Assembly: GCA_039812845.1 (NCBI GenBank)
Contig: JBDIBK010000005.1
Span: forward strand, 1 to 64,000
DNA: 64,000 nucleotides
Source of the DNA: JACTMJ01 sp039812845
GTDB lineage: Bacteria > Acidobacteriota > Terriglobia > Bryobacterales > Bryobacteraceae
Direction: 5' to 3'
The notes beneath the pieces are model-generated. The model was not told the DNA's origin and did not search any database. It worked only from the letters and a program-made list of their open reading frames with translations. Positions 43,791-52,065 of this stretch are shown here, piece after piece. The position numbers were made by a program, and so were the translations under genes. Within the stretch, counting starts at the first letter, position 1; every line of letters starts with the position of its first letter.

Positions 43791-44797
43791 GCCCTGTCGT
43801 ACCAGCGTAGCGTAGTAAATGGTCGGTCCACCGTCCGCTCGTTCAGATCGACGACCGCGGCAATGCCGCGCTGGGTGGCGGAAAGGCTGCCATCCTGTTC
43901 AAGCAGGCGGGCGGTGGCGCGGAGAGTGAAAATCGAGCGGCCGCCGATCTGGAGGCGCTGTGCGCCCTCGAACCCGCCCAAGCCAAGCTGCGGAATCTCC
44001 GTTTCCATCAGGAAGGGCTGCTGGCGGCGGCGGGCGTCAATCAGCGCCACGGCTTGCGGGGGAAGGCCCACCGCGGCAAGCACCGGGGGCTCGGCCCAAT
44101 TGATATCGACGGAATCACCGCGGCCATAGACGGTGAGGCAATCGCGAACGCCGGGCCGCCAAGTGAGCGAATCGCCCGAGCCCGGCACATAGGCACCGTA
44201 AAATAGCTCGGGCGTCATCCCTTTCACGAGGAGCAGTTCTTCCACATTTTCCAGAGACGCATGGCGCGCGGGAAAAGACGGAGTAAGCGAAAGGTAGTAA
44301 CGGTCGAAGGGGGTGAGCGCTTCGTTCGCGGGCTTGCGCCAGTCGTCCACGGCGGCAGCGAGTTCAGCCGCATCGGGAGGCGCCAGGCCGAGCGCGAGGA
44401 AGAGCCGCAGGAGATCGCCGACATCGGCCCGGTTGACGTTCAGCTTGGCGGTCTCGGGAATGACATCCACACTGGCGACGCCCGAAGGCAGACGAAATTC
44501 GAGGGTTCGCACACCGCGCAGGTAGTAGACCGGAGGGCGGCCGGGCTGGTTCGCGCCCGCGCCCCATTGGATGTAAAGCGCCGCCCGGTCGATCGCGCCC
44601 TTGGCGAGGTAATACGCCCGCACGCCTTCGGAGACGGTGGTGGAGCGCTCCACTTCGGCGCGCACGGTGGCGGCGATGGTGAGGGCGATCACGGAGAGCG
44701 CGGCCACCAGCCACAAGACGGCCAGCAGAGCGCCGCCCTTCGATGGGCGGCGGCGGGAGCGCCTCGCGCGCGGTCTGTGCCGTTCGCTAATCGCCAT
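43778..44797 (-). CDS. gspK: Type II secretion minor pseudopilin GspK
   Basis: GspK caps the pseudopilus tip together with GspI and GspJ. From the ATG at 44797 the 339-aa protein has an Arg-rich leader (RHRPRARRSRRRPSKGG), a hydrophobic helix beginning ALLAVLWLVAALSVIALTIA, and the GspK body with ETAKLNVNRADVGDLLRLF, the helix-hairpin region ELAAAVDDWRKP and a VEELLLVKGMTPELFYG segment. The frame is open 96 codons upstream but that part is a shadow of gspJ. It overlaps gspJ by 11 bases and gspL by 13. Confidence 0.88.
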   Translation of the reverse strand: MAISERHRPRARRSRRRPSKGGALLAVLWLVAALSVIALTIAATVRAEVERSTTVSEGVRAYYLAKGAIDRAALYIQWGAGANQPGRPPVYYLRGVRTLEFRLPSGVASVDVIPETAKLNVNRADVGDLLRLFLALGLAPPDAAELAAAVDDWRKPANEALTPFDRYYLSLTPSFPARHASLENVEELLLVKGMTPELFYGAYVPGSGDSLTWRPGVRDCLTVYGRGDSVDINWAEPPVLAAVGLPPQAVALIDARRRQQPFLMETEIPQLGLGGFEGAQRLQIGGRSIFTLRATARLLEQDGSLSATQRGIAAVVDLNERTVDRPFTTLRWYDRAWKQ

Positions 44798-45563
44798 ATC
44801 GCTTCCCCGGAAGACGGTCCACGCGCAGAGGGACCACCATGGTTGCGGGCTGCACGCCGGAGTTCTCCCCCGGCAGCGGAAGCATCTCCACCGCGATGGC
44901 CTCGGGCAGTTCCTTAAAGATCCATTGATCCACCCAGCGCGGGGCATCGGGAGGCGGAAGGTATTGCAGGTAGCGAAAGCGCGCGCCGAGCAGCCGGTCC
45001 GCCAGGATGAAGGAATCCGGACGCGGCTGGATGGGGGCGAAGCGGGGCACGAGCGTGCCGGTGATGGGGTCCGGCGCCAGGCCATAGCAGGTGAGGCCGG
45101 CGCTTGCCGGGCCGGAATAGAGAAATTCGTTGACGATGAGGCGCACGCCCGGCGGGTTCCGCCTGGGATCGCCGGGCACGACAGTGAACTCCAGGATGCG
45201 CGGATAGCCGCGGGCCGCTTCCGTGAGGGAGTAAGTGGAAACGAAGCGCAACTGCTGGGGTTCGCCCTCGAAGAAGGGCATCGCCTGGGGAGCGGCGGGA
45301 TTCTCCAGCATGCACGCAGCCGAAACGGGCGTCAGGTTCCGCAGTTGCTGCTCGAGAATCTCCTGGGTTCGCTCGATGCGCCGGTTGAGGGCCAAACGGT
45401 CCGTCGAGCGCTCCATCGCGCGAAGGCCGATCCCCAGCGAGTACGCAATGCCCACCATTAGCAGACCGACGAGCGTGACGGCGATCAGCACTTCGATGAG
45501 CGTCATCCCGCGCTCGCCCGGCGAGACGGGATTCGCGAGACGGGAACGATTACGGCTAACCAC
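44787..45563 (-). CDS. gspJ: Type II secretion minor pseudopilin GspJ
   Basis: The protein has the type IV pilin leader ending GERG|MTLIEVLIAVTLVGLLMVG, with Glu at +5 and a hydrophobic helix, followed by RAMERSTDRLALNRRIERTQEILEQQL and a beta-rich body. I place the start at the GTG at 45563, which overlaps the gspI stop by 8 bases; it gives a 258-aa product. The frame is open to 45644, but that would overlap gspI by 89 bases. No strong ribosome site helps the choice. Confidence 0.85.
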   Translation of the reverse strand: MVSRNRSRLANPVSPGERGMTLIEVLIAVTLVGLLMVGIAYSLGIGLRAMERSTDRLALNRRIERTQEILEQQLRNLTPVSAACMLENPAAPQAMPFFEGEPQQLRFVSTYSLTEAARGYPRILEFTVVPGDPRRNPPGVRLIVNEFLYSGPASAGLTCYGLAPDPITGTLVPRFAPIQPRPDSFILADRLLGARFRYLQYLPPPDAPRWVDQWIFKELPEAIAVEMLPLPGENSGVQPATMVVPLRVDRLPGKRYGD

Positions 45564-46050
45564 GGGGATACCGATCCAGTTCCGCGCTATCCTGGACGCG
45601 CCGGGCGCGATAGGTTTCGAGTTCGACGGTTCGGCGTTTGCCATCGCTCATCCACCAGACTTCGAGCACCAAGCGATCGAGAACCGCGTCGCCGGCCCCG
45701 GCCGCATTGCCTTCGAACGGGTAGACGACGGCGCTCCAGCCCGCCTCTAAACCGCCACTCTCGGCCGGGGTGAACTGGCCCGAGAGGGTTTGCCCCAAGG
45801 GCATGGGAGCGGCGAGGAGGTCTTCCATTTTGCGTTCCGAAAGCGAGGAAATCCGATCGTGCTCCGTGAGGCGCGCGGCGTTGCCGAGGGAGGTGGAAAT
45901 CGCCGAGAGCAAGCCGACCACGGCAATGGCCATGATCAGCGTGGCAACCAGAGCTTCGAGCAGGGTGAACCCGGCCTCGCGGCGGCAAGTAAGCGGCGGC
46001 GCGGAGATTGGAATTCGAAACCTATGAGAGGCTCTGACCTGCGGGTTCAT
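45556..46050 (-). CDS. gspI: Type II secretion minor pseudopilin GspI
   Basis: The 164-aa protein has the pilin-type leader ending REAG|FTLLEALVATLIMAIAVVGLL, with Glu at +5, and then the GspI pattern RISSLSERKMEDLLAAP. GspI nucleates the pseudopilus tip with GspJ and GspK. Its ATG overlaps the gspH stop by 4 bases. The leader before the cleavage site is longer (27 residues) than in enterobacterial homologues. Confidence 0.87.
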   Translation of the reverse strand: MNPQVRASHRFRIPISAPPLTCRREAGFTLLEALVATLIMAIAVVGLLSAISTSLGNAARLTEHDRISSLSERKMEDLLAAPMPLGQTLSGQFTPAESGGLEAGWSAVVYPFEGNAAGAGDAVLDRLVLEVWWMSDGKRRTVELETYRARRVQDSAELDRYPRG

Positions 46051-46628
46051 GGCGTTGCACGGGGAGGCAGATCTTCGATCAGCGGCGCCAGGGTTACCGG
46101 GCTCAAGCGGACGATCTTGCCCGCGCCCCGTTCATTGCGCAATTGAATGGTGATCGCGGGCGGCGCGCCACCGGGATAGAGCAGGAACTGCCGCGCCCGG
46201 AGCGCCGCGGCGGGCAGCACGGGATCCACCTCCACGATCTCAATCCCTTGCGGCAATTCCATTCCGTCTTCGCCTTTCTCGCGGACGCTCCGGTATCGCA
46301 GCTTGCGGCTGGCGGGATCCACTATAAGCAGCACGGGCGCCTGGCTGCGCTCCACCTGGTTGCAGGCTGCGTAAAGCAACTGCGCTACGGAAGCAGACGC
46401 GCTTCGAAGACGAATAGACGGGAGCCCCGCCTGGAAAGCGGGCACACTGACGCCCACCATCAGGCCGATGATCACCACGACGACGAGCATTTCGACGAGG
46501 GTAATGCCCGCCTGGGTGGGACGGGTGGCGGACGGGACGGGCCGCATTGGGGACGGGACTGGGGGCTGCATCGGGGCCGCGGACGCCGCATGCCGCGCGA
46601 AGGGGCCGTTGATGGCGCGATGGCTCAT
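46047..46628 (-). CDS. gspH: Type II secretion minor pseudopilin GspH
   Basis: The prepilin motif is TQAG|ITLVEMLVVVVIIGLMVGVSVP, with Glu at +5, followed by a GspH-type body (LRSASASVAQLLYAACNQVERSQAPVLLIVD, read in parts). Start choice is open. The ATG at 46628 follows AAGG nine bases away and leaves a 193-aa product with a long Pro/Ala-rich leader. A TTG at 46736 would extend the frame across a 36-bp tandem repeat and overlap gspG. ATGs closer to the cleavage site lack a ribosome site. It overlaps gspI by 4 bases. Confidence 0.8.
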   Translation of the reverse strand: MSHRAINGPFARHAASAAPMQPPVPSPMRPVPSATRPTQAGITLVEMLVVVVIIGLMVGVSVPAFQAGLPSIRLRSASASVAQLLYAACNQVERSQAPVLLIVDPASRKLRYRSVREKGEDGMELPQGIEIVEVDPVLPAAALRARQFLLYPGGAPPAITIQLRNERGAGKIVRLSPVTLAPLIEDLPPRATP

Positions 46629-46632
46629 GGCT

Positions 46633-46704
46633 GTGAGCCTTCGCTTCGTCATTCCGTTTGACTTCGCCGTGAGCCTTCGCTTCGTCATTCCGTTTGACTT
46701 CGCC
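46633..46704. repeat. 36-bp tandem repeat, two perfect copies, between gspG and gspH
   Basis: The units 46633-46668 and 46669-46704 are identical. They fill most of the 92-base spacer between the gspG stop and the gspH start chosen here. On the minus strand each copy holds an AAGG and an in-frame ATG, so the duplication copies a possible initiation site. Confidence 0.93.
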
Positions 46705-46720
46705 GTGGGGCCGGCGACGG

Positions 46721-47167
46721 TCAGTTCGATTTCCAACTGACGATATCGGCGTTCAGATCTTCGCCACCCGGCTGCCCGTCGGCTCCGTAGGAGAGGATGT
46801 CGGGCTCATTGCCGCGCTGGCCGGGGAAGCGATAGTCGTAGGGGTTGCCCCAGGGGTCCGCGACCAGCACTTCCTGAAGATACGGGCCGTTCCAGTTCTT
46901 TACCCCCGATGGCGCGGTCTCGAGCGCCTTCAGACCCTGTTCCGTGGTGGGGAAGACGCCGGTATCGAGCTTGTACATGGTGAGGGCGGTCTTGAGGCCG
47001 GCGATATCGGCCTTGGCCTTGGTGACCCGGGCCTTATCCCCCTGGTTCAGCAGTTGCGGCGCCACAAGGGTCGCAAACAGGGCGATGATCGTCATCACAA
47101 CCAGCATTTCGATGAGCGTAATACCGGCTTGCCGCCGTCGGCGGCGATTTGCGTTCTGGTGTGTCAT
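46721..47167 (-). CDS. gspG: Type II secretion major pseudopilin GspG
   Basis: GspG is the main pseudopilus subunit. The 148-aa protein has an Arg-rich leader (NRRRRRQAG) cleaved before ITLIEMLVVMTIIALFA, Glu at +5, and the full GspG body: NQGDKARVTKAKADIAGLKTAL (read in parts), LDTGVFPTTEQGL, and a C-terminal calcium-loop-like region PWGNPYDYRFPGQRG and DILSYGADGQPGGE. The start overlaps the gspF stop by 4 bases; the longer frame upstream is a shadow of gspF. The +1 residue is Ile rather than Phe. Confidence 0.95.
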   Translation of the reverse strand: MTHQNANRRRRRQAGITLIEMLVVMTIIALFATLVAPQLLNQGDKARVTKAKADIAGLKTALTMYKLDTGVFPTTEQGLKALETAPSGVKNWNGPYLQEVLVADPWGNPYDYRFPGQRGNEPDILSYGADGQPGGEDLNADIVSWKSN

Positions 47168-48372
47168 AGTGCCACCTCGTTGATGCTGGTGATTCCAAGC
47201 AGCATCGTCAGGATCAACGCTCCGACGATGATACCCATGATCAGGATAACAAGCGGCTCGAACAGCGCCGTGAAGCGCTTGATGGCCGCTCTCGTTTCCG
47301 ATTCGTAGATCTCCGCCATCCGCAAGAACATGGCGTCGAGCGAACCGGTTTCCTCGCCCACAAGCAGCAGGTGCCCGGCAAGGGCGGGAAACTGGCTGGT
47401 GCGGCGCAATGGCGCGGCGATGCCCTCGCCCCGCTTCACCCCCTGCGCGACGGCGTCGAGCGACGTGGACATCATCCGGTTGCTCACGATGTTGCGGGCA
47501 ATCAGGATGGACTGCACCAGGGGCACGCTGTTGGCGACCAGCGTGGCCATGGAGCGCGCAAAACGCGCGGTTTCCGCCTTGCGCAGCGCGTCGCCCAGGA
47601 CGGGGATGCGAAGCTGAAAGCCGTCCCACCACATTCGGCCCTCCGGCGTTCTTACATAATACTGATGCGCCACGATGCCAACCGCAACCAGAACCAGCAG
47701 AGGCACGGTGTAGGCCTGAAAGAACTGGGAGATCTGGATCATCAGCATCGTAGGCGCGGGCACCTGGATGCGGGCGTCCGCAAAGACCTTGGCGAAGCGG
47801 GGCACCACGAAATTCATCAGCACGAAGATGGACGCAATGCCCACGAGGCAAAGCAGGACCGGATAGACCATCGACGAGACGATGTAGCTGCGCAGCTCGT
47901 CGCGGCTCTCTTCAAACTTGGCGAGGCGTTCAAAGATTTGCGCCAGGGAGCCGCTGGCCTCGCCCGCGCGCACCATGTTCACATAGAGCTCCGAGAACTG
48001 CTTCGGGTGCGTGGCCAGCGCATCCGCGAGGGAGCGGCCGCCTTTCACGAGGCGCAGCAGATCGTTGACCAGGAACCGAAACTGGCTGTTCTCCGTGAGC
48101 TCGCTGGTGATGGCGATGGCGCGGTCGAGCGGGACGCCCGCGCTCAGCAGGGTGGAAAGCTCCTGCGTGAAGAAGAGCACGTCCTTGCGGCCGGGCGCGC
48201 CCCATTGGGGCAGGGCCAGATCCGCGCGCTGCCTCTTCCCGGAGCCCACATAAACCGGGGTGAGGCCCTGCCGCATCAACTCGCGGGCAATCTCCCGCTC
48301 CGATTCCCCGTGCAGAACGCCGGAGCGCACGCGCCCATCCCCCGCTACCGCTCTGAAATGAAAGGCCGACAT
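47164..48372 (-). CDS. gspF: Type II secretion inner-membrane platform protein GspF
   Basis: GspF is the polytopic platform protein of the pseudopilus assembly machine. The 402-aa protein shows the tandem four-helix GspF domains (FFTQELSTLLSAGVPLDRAIAI; FARSMATLVANSVPLVQSI) and three hydrophobic helices, including YPVLLCLVGIASIFVLMNFVVP and the C-terminal LEPLVILIMGIIVGALILTML. The length is standard. It lies 9 bases after gspE and overlaps gspG by 4 bases. Confidence 0.95.
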   Translation of the reverse strand: MSAFHFRAVAGDGRVRSGVLHGESEREIARELMRQGLTPVYVGSGKRQRADLALPQWGAPGRKDVLFFTQELSTLLSAGVPLDRAIAITSELTENSQFRFLVNDLLRLVKGGRSLADALATHPKQFSELYVNMVRAGEASGSLAQIFERLAKFEESRDELRSYIVSSMVYPVLLCLVGIASIFVLMNFVVPRFAKVFADARIQVPAPTMLMIQISQFFQAYTVPLLVLVAVGIVAHQYYVRTPEGRMWWDGFQLRIPVLGDALRKAETARFARSMATLVANSVPLVQSILIARNIVSNRMMSTSLDAVAQGVKRGEGIAAPLRRTSQFPALAGHLLLVGEETGSLDAMFLRMAEIYESETRAAIKRFTALFEPLVILIMGIIVGALILTMLLGITSINEVAL

Positions 48373-48381
48373 CGTTCGCCG

Positions 48382-50088
48382 CTATAAATCCTGGGTTACG
48401 CGGATGACCTCCTCCATGGAGGTCATGCCGGTTTCCACCTTGAACCAGCCGTCTTCGCGCAGCGTTCGCATGCCCATTTCCCGCGCCGCCGTCGCCAGTT
48501 GCACGGCGTTGGCGTTCTGCATGATGAGTTCGCGCAGACGGTCATTCAATTCCATCAGCTCAAAAATGCCCATGCGCCCGCTATAGCCCAGGCCAAAACA
48601 ATGCTGACACCCCGCGCCCCTGAAGTGCGGGATCTCCCGGCCATCGTCGGTGCGAACCACGCCCGCTTCCCGTTTGCAATGCTTGCAAAGCACACGCACG
48701 AGGCGCTGCGCGAGCACCGCCACGATGGTGGAACTCATCAGGTAGTTCTCCACGCCCATGTCGTGCAGGCGCGTGATGGCGCTGGGCGCGTCGTTGGTGT
48801 GCAGGGTGGAATAGACGAAGTGCCCGGTGAGCGCGGCGCGAATGGCGATGTCTGCCGTTTCGCGGTCCCGGATTTCGCCGACCATGATGACGTCGGGATC
48901 CTGCCGAACGATATGGCGCAGCCCGGTGGCGAAGTCGAGGCCAATCTGCGGATTGACGAAAATCTGGTTGATCCCATCCATCTGATACTCGACGGGATCC
49001 TCAATGGTGATGATCTTCTTATCCGGCTGGTTGATCCGCTTGAGCGCCGAATAGAGTGTTGTGGATTTGCCGCTTCCGGTGGGGCCGGTGACAAGGAAGA
49101 TGCCATGCGGGAGGGACGTGAAATGATGCATCCGCTCGAGCATCCGCTCGTCGAAGCCGAGGCGCTGCAAATCGTAGAAATCGCCGGCGGAGCGGTCGAG
49201 AAGGCGCATCACGACGCTTTCACCGTAGAGCGTGGGGAGCGTGGAAACACGCAAATCGACTTCCCGGCCCATCACCTTGATCTTGATGCGGCCATCCTGC
49301 GGCAGACGCCGTTCCGCGATGTTCAAGCGGGCCATGAGCTTGAGGCGGGAGATGATGGCGGCCTTAAGGTCCTTGGGCGGAGAATCCTGGTTGTAGAGCA
49401 CGCCATCGACCCGATAGCGGACGCGGAACTCTTTCTCGAACGGTTCGATGTGGATATCGCTGGCGCGCTTCTCCACGGCCTGCGCGATCATCGTGTTTAC
49501 GAGGCGGATCACGGGCGCTTCGGACGCCATGTCGCGAAGCTGCTCGAGATCGGCGAGCGCTTCGGCATCCTCGCCTTCGAAGGCGCCGGCGCCTGCCCGC
49601 GGGTGGGAATCGGCGTAATGCCGCTCCACGGCTTCGAGGATCTCCGCTTCCGCCGCGAGCACGGGCCGGGTGCGCAGGCCGGTAAAGCGGTGGACGGCGG
49701 TAATGGTCTCAAAGTCGAGAGGATCCGCCATCGCGAGCAGCAGCACGGAATCTTCCACCGCGTATGGAATCGCGCGCGCCTGGCGCAGAAAGCGGGCGTT
49801 CAGACCTTCGAGTTCCGGCGCGCCGGGCGGCTCGCTCTGGACGCTTACGAGATCCAGCCCCAGTTGCTCGGCCAGGGTGGAAAGCACATCTTTCGACGAA
49901 ACGAAGCCAAGATCCACGAGGATGCGGCCGATCTTGTCGCCGCGCTCCTTCTGAATCTCCAGCGCCTTCTCCAGGTCCTCCAGAGCGATCAGCCCCTTGG
50001 CGATGAGGCGCTCTCCGAGGCGCTGTGGCCGTGCTGCCGCGTCCGTTTGCGGGGCGTCTTCGTTGGCTGGAAGTGCTCTGGTGCTCAT
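48382..50088 (-). CDS. gspE: Type II secretion ATPase GspE
   Basis: GspE is the cytoplasmic ATPase that powers pseudopilus assembly. The 568-aa protein has an N-terminal GspE/MshE-type domain (about 23-160, LGERLIAKGLIALEDLEKAL), a Walker A motif GPTGSGKST (335-343), the Asp/His boxes (ITIEDPVEY, FRHIVRQDPD-like LRHIVRQDPDVIMVGEIRD, TGHFVYSTLHTNDA) and a four-cysteine zinc motif (CKHC and CQHC, about residues 475-510). A GGAGCAC site precedes the ATG. It opens the structural gsp genes, 23 bases after a secreted-protein gene. Confidence 0.96.
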   Translation of the reverse strand: MSTRALPANEDAPQTDAAARPQRLGERLIAKGLIALEDLEKALEIQKERGDKIGRILVDLGFVSSKDVLSTLAEQLGLDLVSVQSEPPGAPELEGLNARFLRQARAIPYAVEDSVLLLAMADPLDFETITAVHRFTGLRTRPVLAAEAEILEAVERHYADSHPRAGAGAFEGEDAEALADLEQLRDMASEAPVIRLVNTMIAQAVEKRASDIHIEPFEKEFRVRYRVDGVLYNQDSPPKDLKAAIISRLKLMARLNIAERRLPQDGRIKIKVMGREVDLRVSTLPTLYGESVVMRLLDRSAGDFYDLQRLGFDERMLERMHHFTSLPHGIFLVTGPTGSGKSTTLYSALKRINQPDKKIITIEDPVEYQMDGINQIFVNPQIGLDFATGLRHIVRQDPDVIMVGEIRDRETADIAIRAALTGHFVYSTLHTNDAPSAITRLHDMGVENYLMSSTIVAVLAQRLVRVLCKHCKREAGVVRTDDGREIPHFRGAGCQHCFGLGYSGRMGIFELMELNDRLRELIMQNANAVQLATAAREMGMRTLREDGWFKVETGMTSMEEVIRVTQDL

Positions 50089-50111
50089 GTGCTCCGTGCA
50101 GGGGACGATGC

Positions 50112-50693
50112 CTAGTATAGAGTGATCTTCGCGATGGGCGCGACCTTGGCGGCGTCGTTCGCGTCGCCGGTGGTTTGCAGCTTGCGAAGCTCGCCCGCAT
50201 TCGCTCGAACCACCATCTGCGCCGGCAGGCCCCGCAAATCCTCGTAGGGGAAGTAGAACAGCGTCGCTCCCATCACGATCTCTTCGCTTGCCGGGACGTC
50301 GGCATGGGCCTTGGCCATCTCGGGCAGCATCGTCAGCAAAAGCTGCCGCAGGACGGGCACGCGGCCCAGTTTCGCGGCATGAATCTTTTCCACTTCGCCT
50401 GGCGGCATCCTCGTGAAAAACGGCGAGATGCCCACCGCCGGGGAGAGGCTCACTTCGATCGAGAACAACAGCCCCGTCCCGGCCAAATACACGCCGCGGG
50501 TAGCGCCGATGACTTCCATCGGGCTCTCCGTGTTGTAGCGCTCAATGCGCCCATCGATGCTGCGTTCGGAACGGCGCACCGCGCTGAAATCGAGGCGGGC
50601 CGATTCCTGCGGCGTTTCCGCTACAAGCAATCCGCTGAACAGCGCCATCGCGGCCAGGGCGAGGATGCCGCCACGCATGCTGGACGCGATCAT
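50112..50693 (-). CDS. Secreted protein of unknown function in the sigma/gsp unit
   Basis: The 193-aa product has a signal peptide (GILALAAMALFSGLLVAE) and a mixed alpha/beta domain with GATRGVYLAGTGLLFSIEV and EIVMGATLFYFPYEDLRG. I do not recognise the family. It overlaps the anti-sigma-like gene by 4 bases and precedes gspE by 23. The pairing with a sigma factor and a membrane protein suggests a periplasmic component of the same signalling unit. Confidence 0.75.
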   Translation of the reverse strand: MIASSMRGGILALAAMALFSGLLVAETPQESARLDFSAVRRSERSIDGRIERYNTESPMEVIGATRGVYLAGTGLLFSIEVSLSPAVGISPFFTRMPPGEVEKIHAAKLGRVPVLRQLLLTMLPEMAKAHADVPASEEIVMGATLFYFPYEDLRGLPAQMVVRANAGELRKLQTTGDANDAAKVAPIAKITLY

Positions 50694-51346
50694 TGGCGTT
50701 CCCCCATGTAGGCCACATTCGCCACCATCTGGCGGCCGTACTTCTTCTGGATGAAGGCGACGGCTTCGCGCATCTGGTACATCTCGTTGTCGTGTTCGCG
50801 CTCCAGGCGCTGTTCGGCCGCGTTCACCAGGCGCTTGGTTTCCCGCTCATGCTCCTGCCGCAGTTCCGCCTTCACGCGGGTGATGGCGGCCGCAAGGCGT
50901 CGCTCCACGGCGGCGTCAATGCGGGCATTCACGGCATCGGAATCGAGTTCCGGGGCGACCGCGGCGGCGGATGGGGCTTGCACCACCGGCCCGTTCGCAA
51001 TGGTCTCGCTGGCCAGCGGGCGAGCCATCCAGCCGTGCGCCAGCACCGCGAGCGCCAGCGCCAGCGCGCCGGCAAAGCCCCAGGCGGGTGAACCGAAGAG
51101 CGCGATTCGCTTCCACCAGGGCAGGTCGGCCGCCGGGGGAGTATCCACCAGCACGGTGCGGCGCGGGGGTTCTTCGTCCTCGAGGCTCAGCAAGGCTTCC
51201 CGCAGTTCGAGCAGACGGTTCAATTCGCGCTGGCTCTCCGCGCGCTCATTGATCGCCTGCAATTCGGAATCCGGCGTGCGGGCAAGCTCGTCACCAAAGA
51301 CCAACTCCCGCAGATCTCGTCCATTCTTATCCATGGGTCGCTCCAT
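50690..51346 (-). CDS. Membrane protein, putative anti-sigma factor
   Basis: The 218-aa protein has a cytoplasmic N-terminal segment (about 1-80; acidic, LQAINERAESQRELNRLLELREALLS), one membrane helix (about 91-110, WGFAGALALALAVLAHGWMA) and a charged, helix-rich periplasmic tail (AELRQEHERETKRLVNAAEQRLE) likely to form a coiled coil. Cysteine motifs of zinc anti-sigma factors are absent. It begins 50 bases after an ECF sigma gene, so an anti-sigma role is likely by position, not by motif. GAAGGGAAG precedes the ATG. Confidence 0.7.
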   Translation of the reverse strand: MERPMDKNGRDLRELVFGDELARTPDSELQAINERAESQRELNRLLELREALLSLEDEEPPRRTVLVDTPPAADLPWWKRIALFGSPAWGFAGALALALAVLAHGWMARPLASETIANGPVVQAPSAAAVAPELDSDAVNARIDAAVERRLAAAITRVKAELRQEHERETKRLVNAAEQRLEREHDNEMYQMREAVAFIQKKYGRQMVANVAYMGERQ

Positions 51347-51396
51347 GACTTCCCTTCAGCACCCTCCCCGCGGCGGCTATGCCACGGCGCGGGCGC

Positions 51397-51948
51397 TCAT
51401 TCCGCCTGGCGCTTCTCCAACCTGGGTTCGAGGGTCTGCTTCAGCAGTTCCAGCCCGGTGTAGAGACGGGATTTGATCGTGGAAACCGGAATGCCCAGAA
51501 TCTCGCCGATCTCCTCAAACTTGAAGCCCTGATACACCTTGAGCACCACCGCTTCCCGCTGTTCGGGGCTCAGCCGCGCGAGTGCCGTTTCGATCGCCAG
51601 AGACACCTCGACCGGTGCCATGCGGCGGCTCCACTCCGGACCGTCGCCATGGCCGTTCCATTCCTCTTCCGGCCGCGATTTGCGAACCAGAGAGTAGGCC
51701 TCGTTGTGCGCGATACGAAACAGCCAATAGGAAAAGCGTTCCGCGTCCTGCAGGCTCCGGATCTTCTGGTAGGCCTTCAGGAACACTTCCTGGCTGACAT
51801 CCATGGCGTCCTCGCGGTCGCCCAGAATGCGCAGCAGGTAGTTGAAGATACGCTTCTCCCACCGCTCGATCAGCCGGTTGAACGGCTCCACGTCGCCTCG
51901 CTGCGCAGCGAGGACAAGGTCTTTGTCTTCGGCCACGCGTGGGATCAA
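51397..51948 (-). CDS. ECF-type RNA polymerase sigma factor
   Basis: The protein has sigma region 2 (RIFNYLLRILGDREDAMDVSQEVFLKAYQ, read in parts) with FSYWLFRIAHNEAYSLVR and region 4 (LSPEQREAVVLKVYQGFKFEEIGEILGI, STIKSRLYTGLELL). Extra-cytoplasmic function factors redirect RNA polymerase to envelope regulons. The start is difficult. A TTG at 51948 with GGAG eight bases upstream gives 183 aa and is preferred; the frame stays open to a TTG at 51987 with no site. It leads the unit that continues into gspE. Confidence 0.9.
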   Translation of the reverse strand: MIPRVAEDKDLVLAAQRGDVEPFNRLIERWEKRIFNYLLRILGDREDAMDVSQEVFLKAYQKIRSLQDAERFSYWLFRIAHNEAYSLVRKSRPEEEWNGHGDGPEWSRRMAPVEVSLAIETALARLSPEQREAVVLKVYQGFKFEEIGEILGIPVSTIKSRLYTGLELLKQTLEPRLEKRQAE

Positions 51949-52065
51949 ACTATCGGCTCCATGGGATAAGACGGCCCGGCGCGTCAAAAAGACGAGCGGG
52001 CTTTCCTAGAGTCTAACGCCAAAACAAATTCGGGTGAAATGAAAGGGCGGCCAGCCGGAATTGGA

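Noticed and set aside
43778..45085. Upstream extension of gspK by 96 codons
   Set aside because: The extra part overlaps gspJ and has shadow-like composition; the ATG at 44797 precedes the leader and hydrophobic helix.
46721..47851. Long upstream extension of gspG
   Set aside because: The extra codons overlap gspF in another frame; the prepilin leader and the ATGA overlap place the start at 47167.
48499..50115. A 538-codon plus-strand frame
   Set aside because: It is the antisense shadow of gspE, whose Walker A and zinc motifs are clear.
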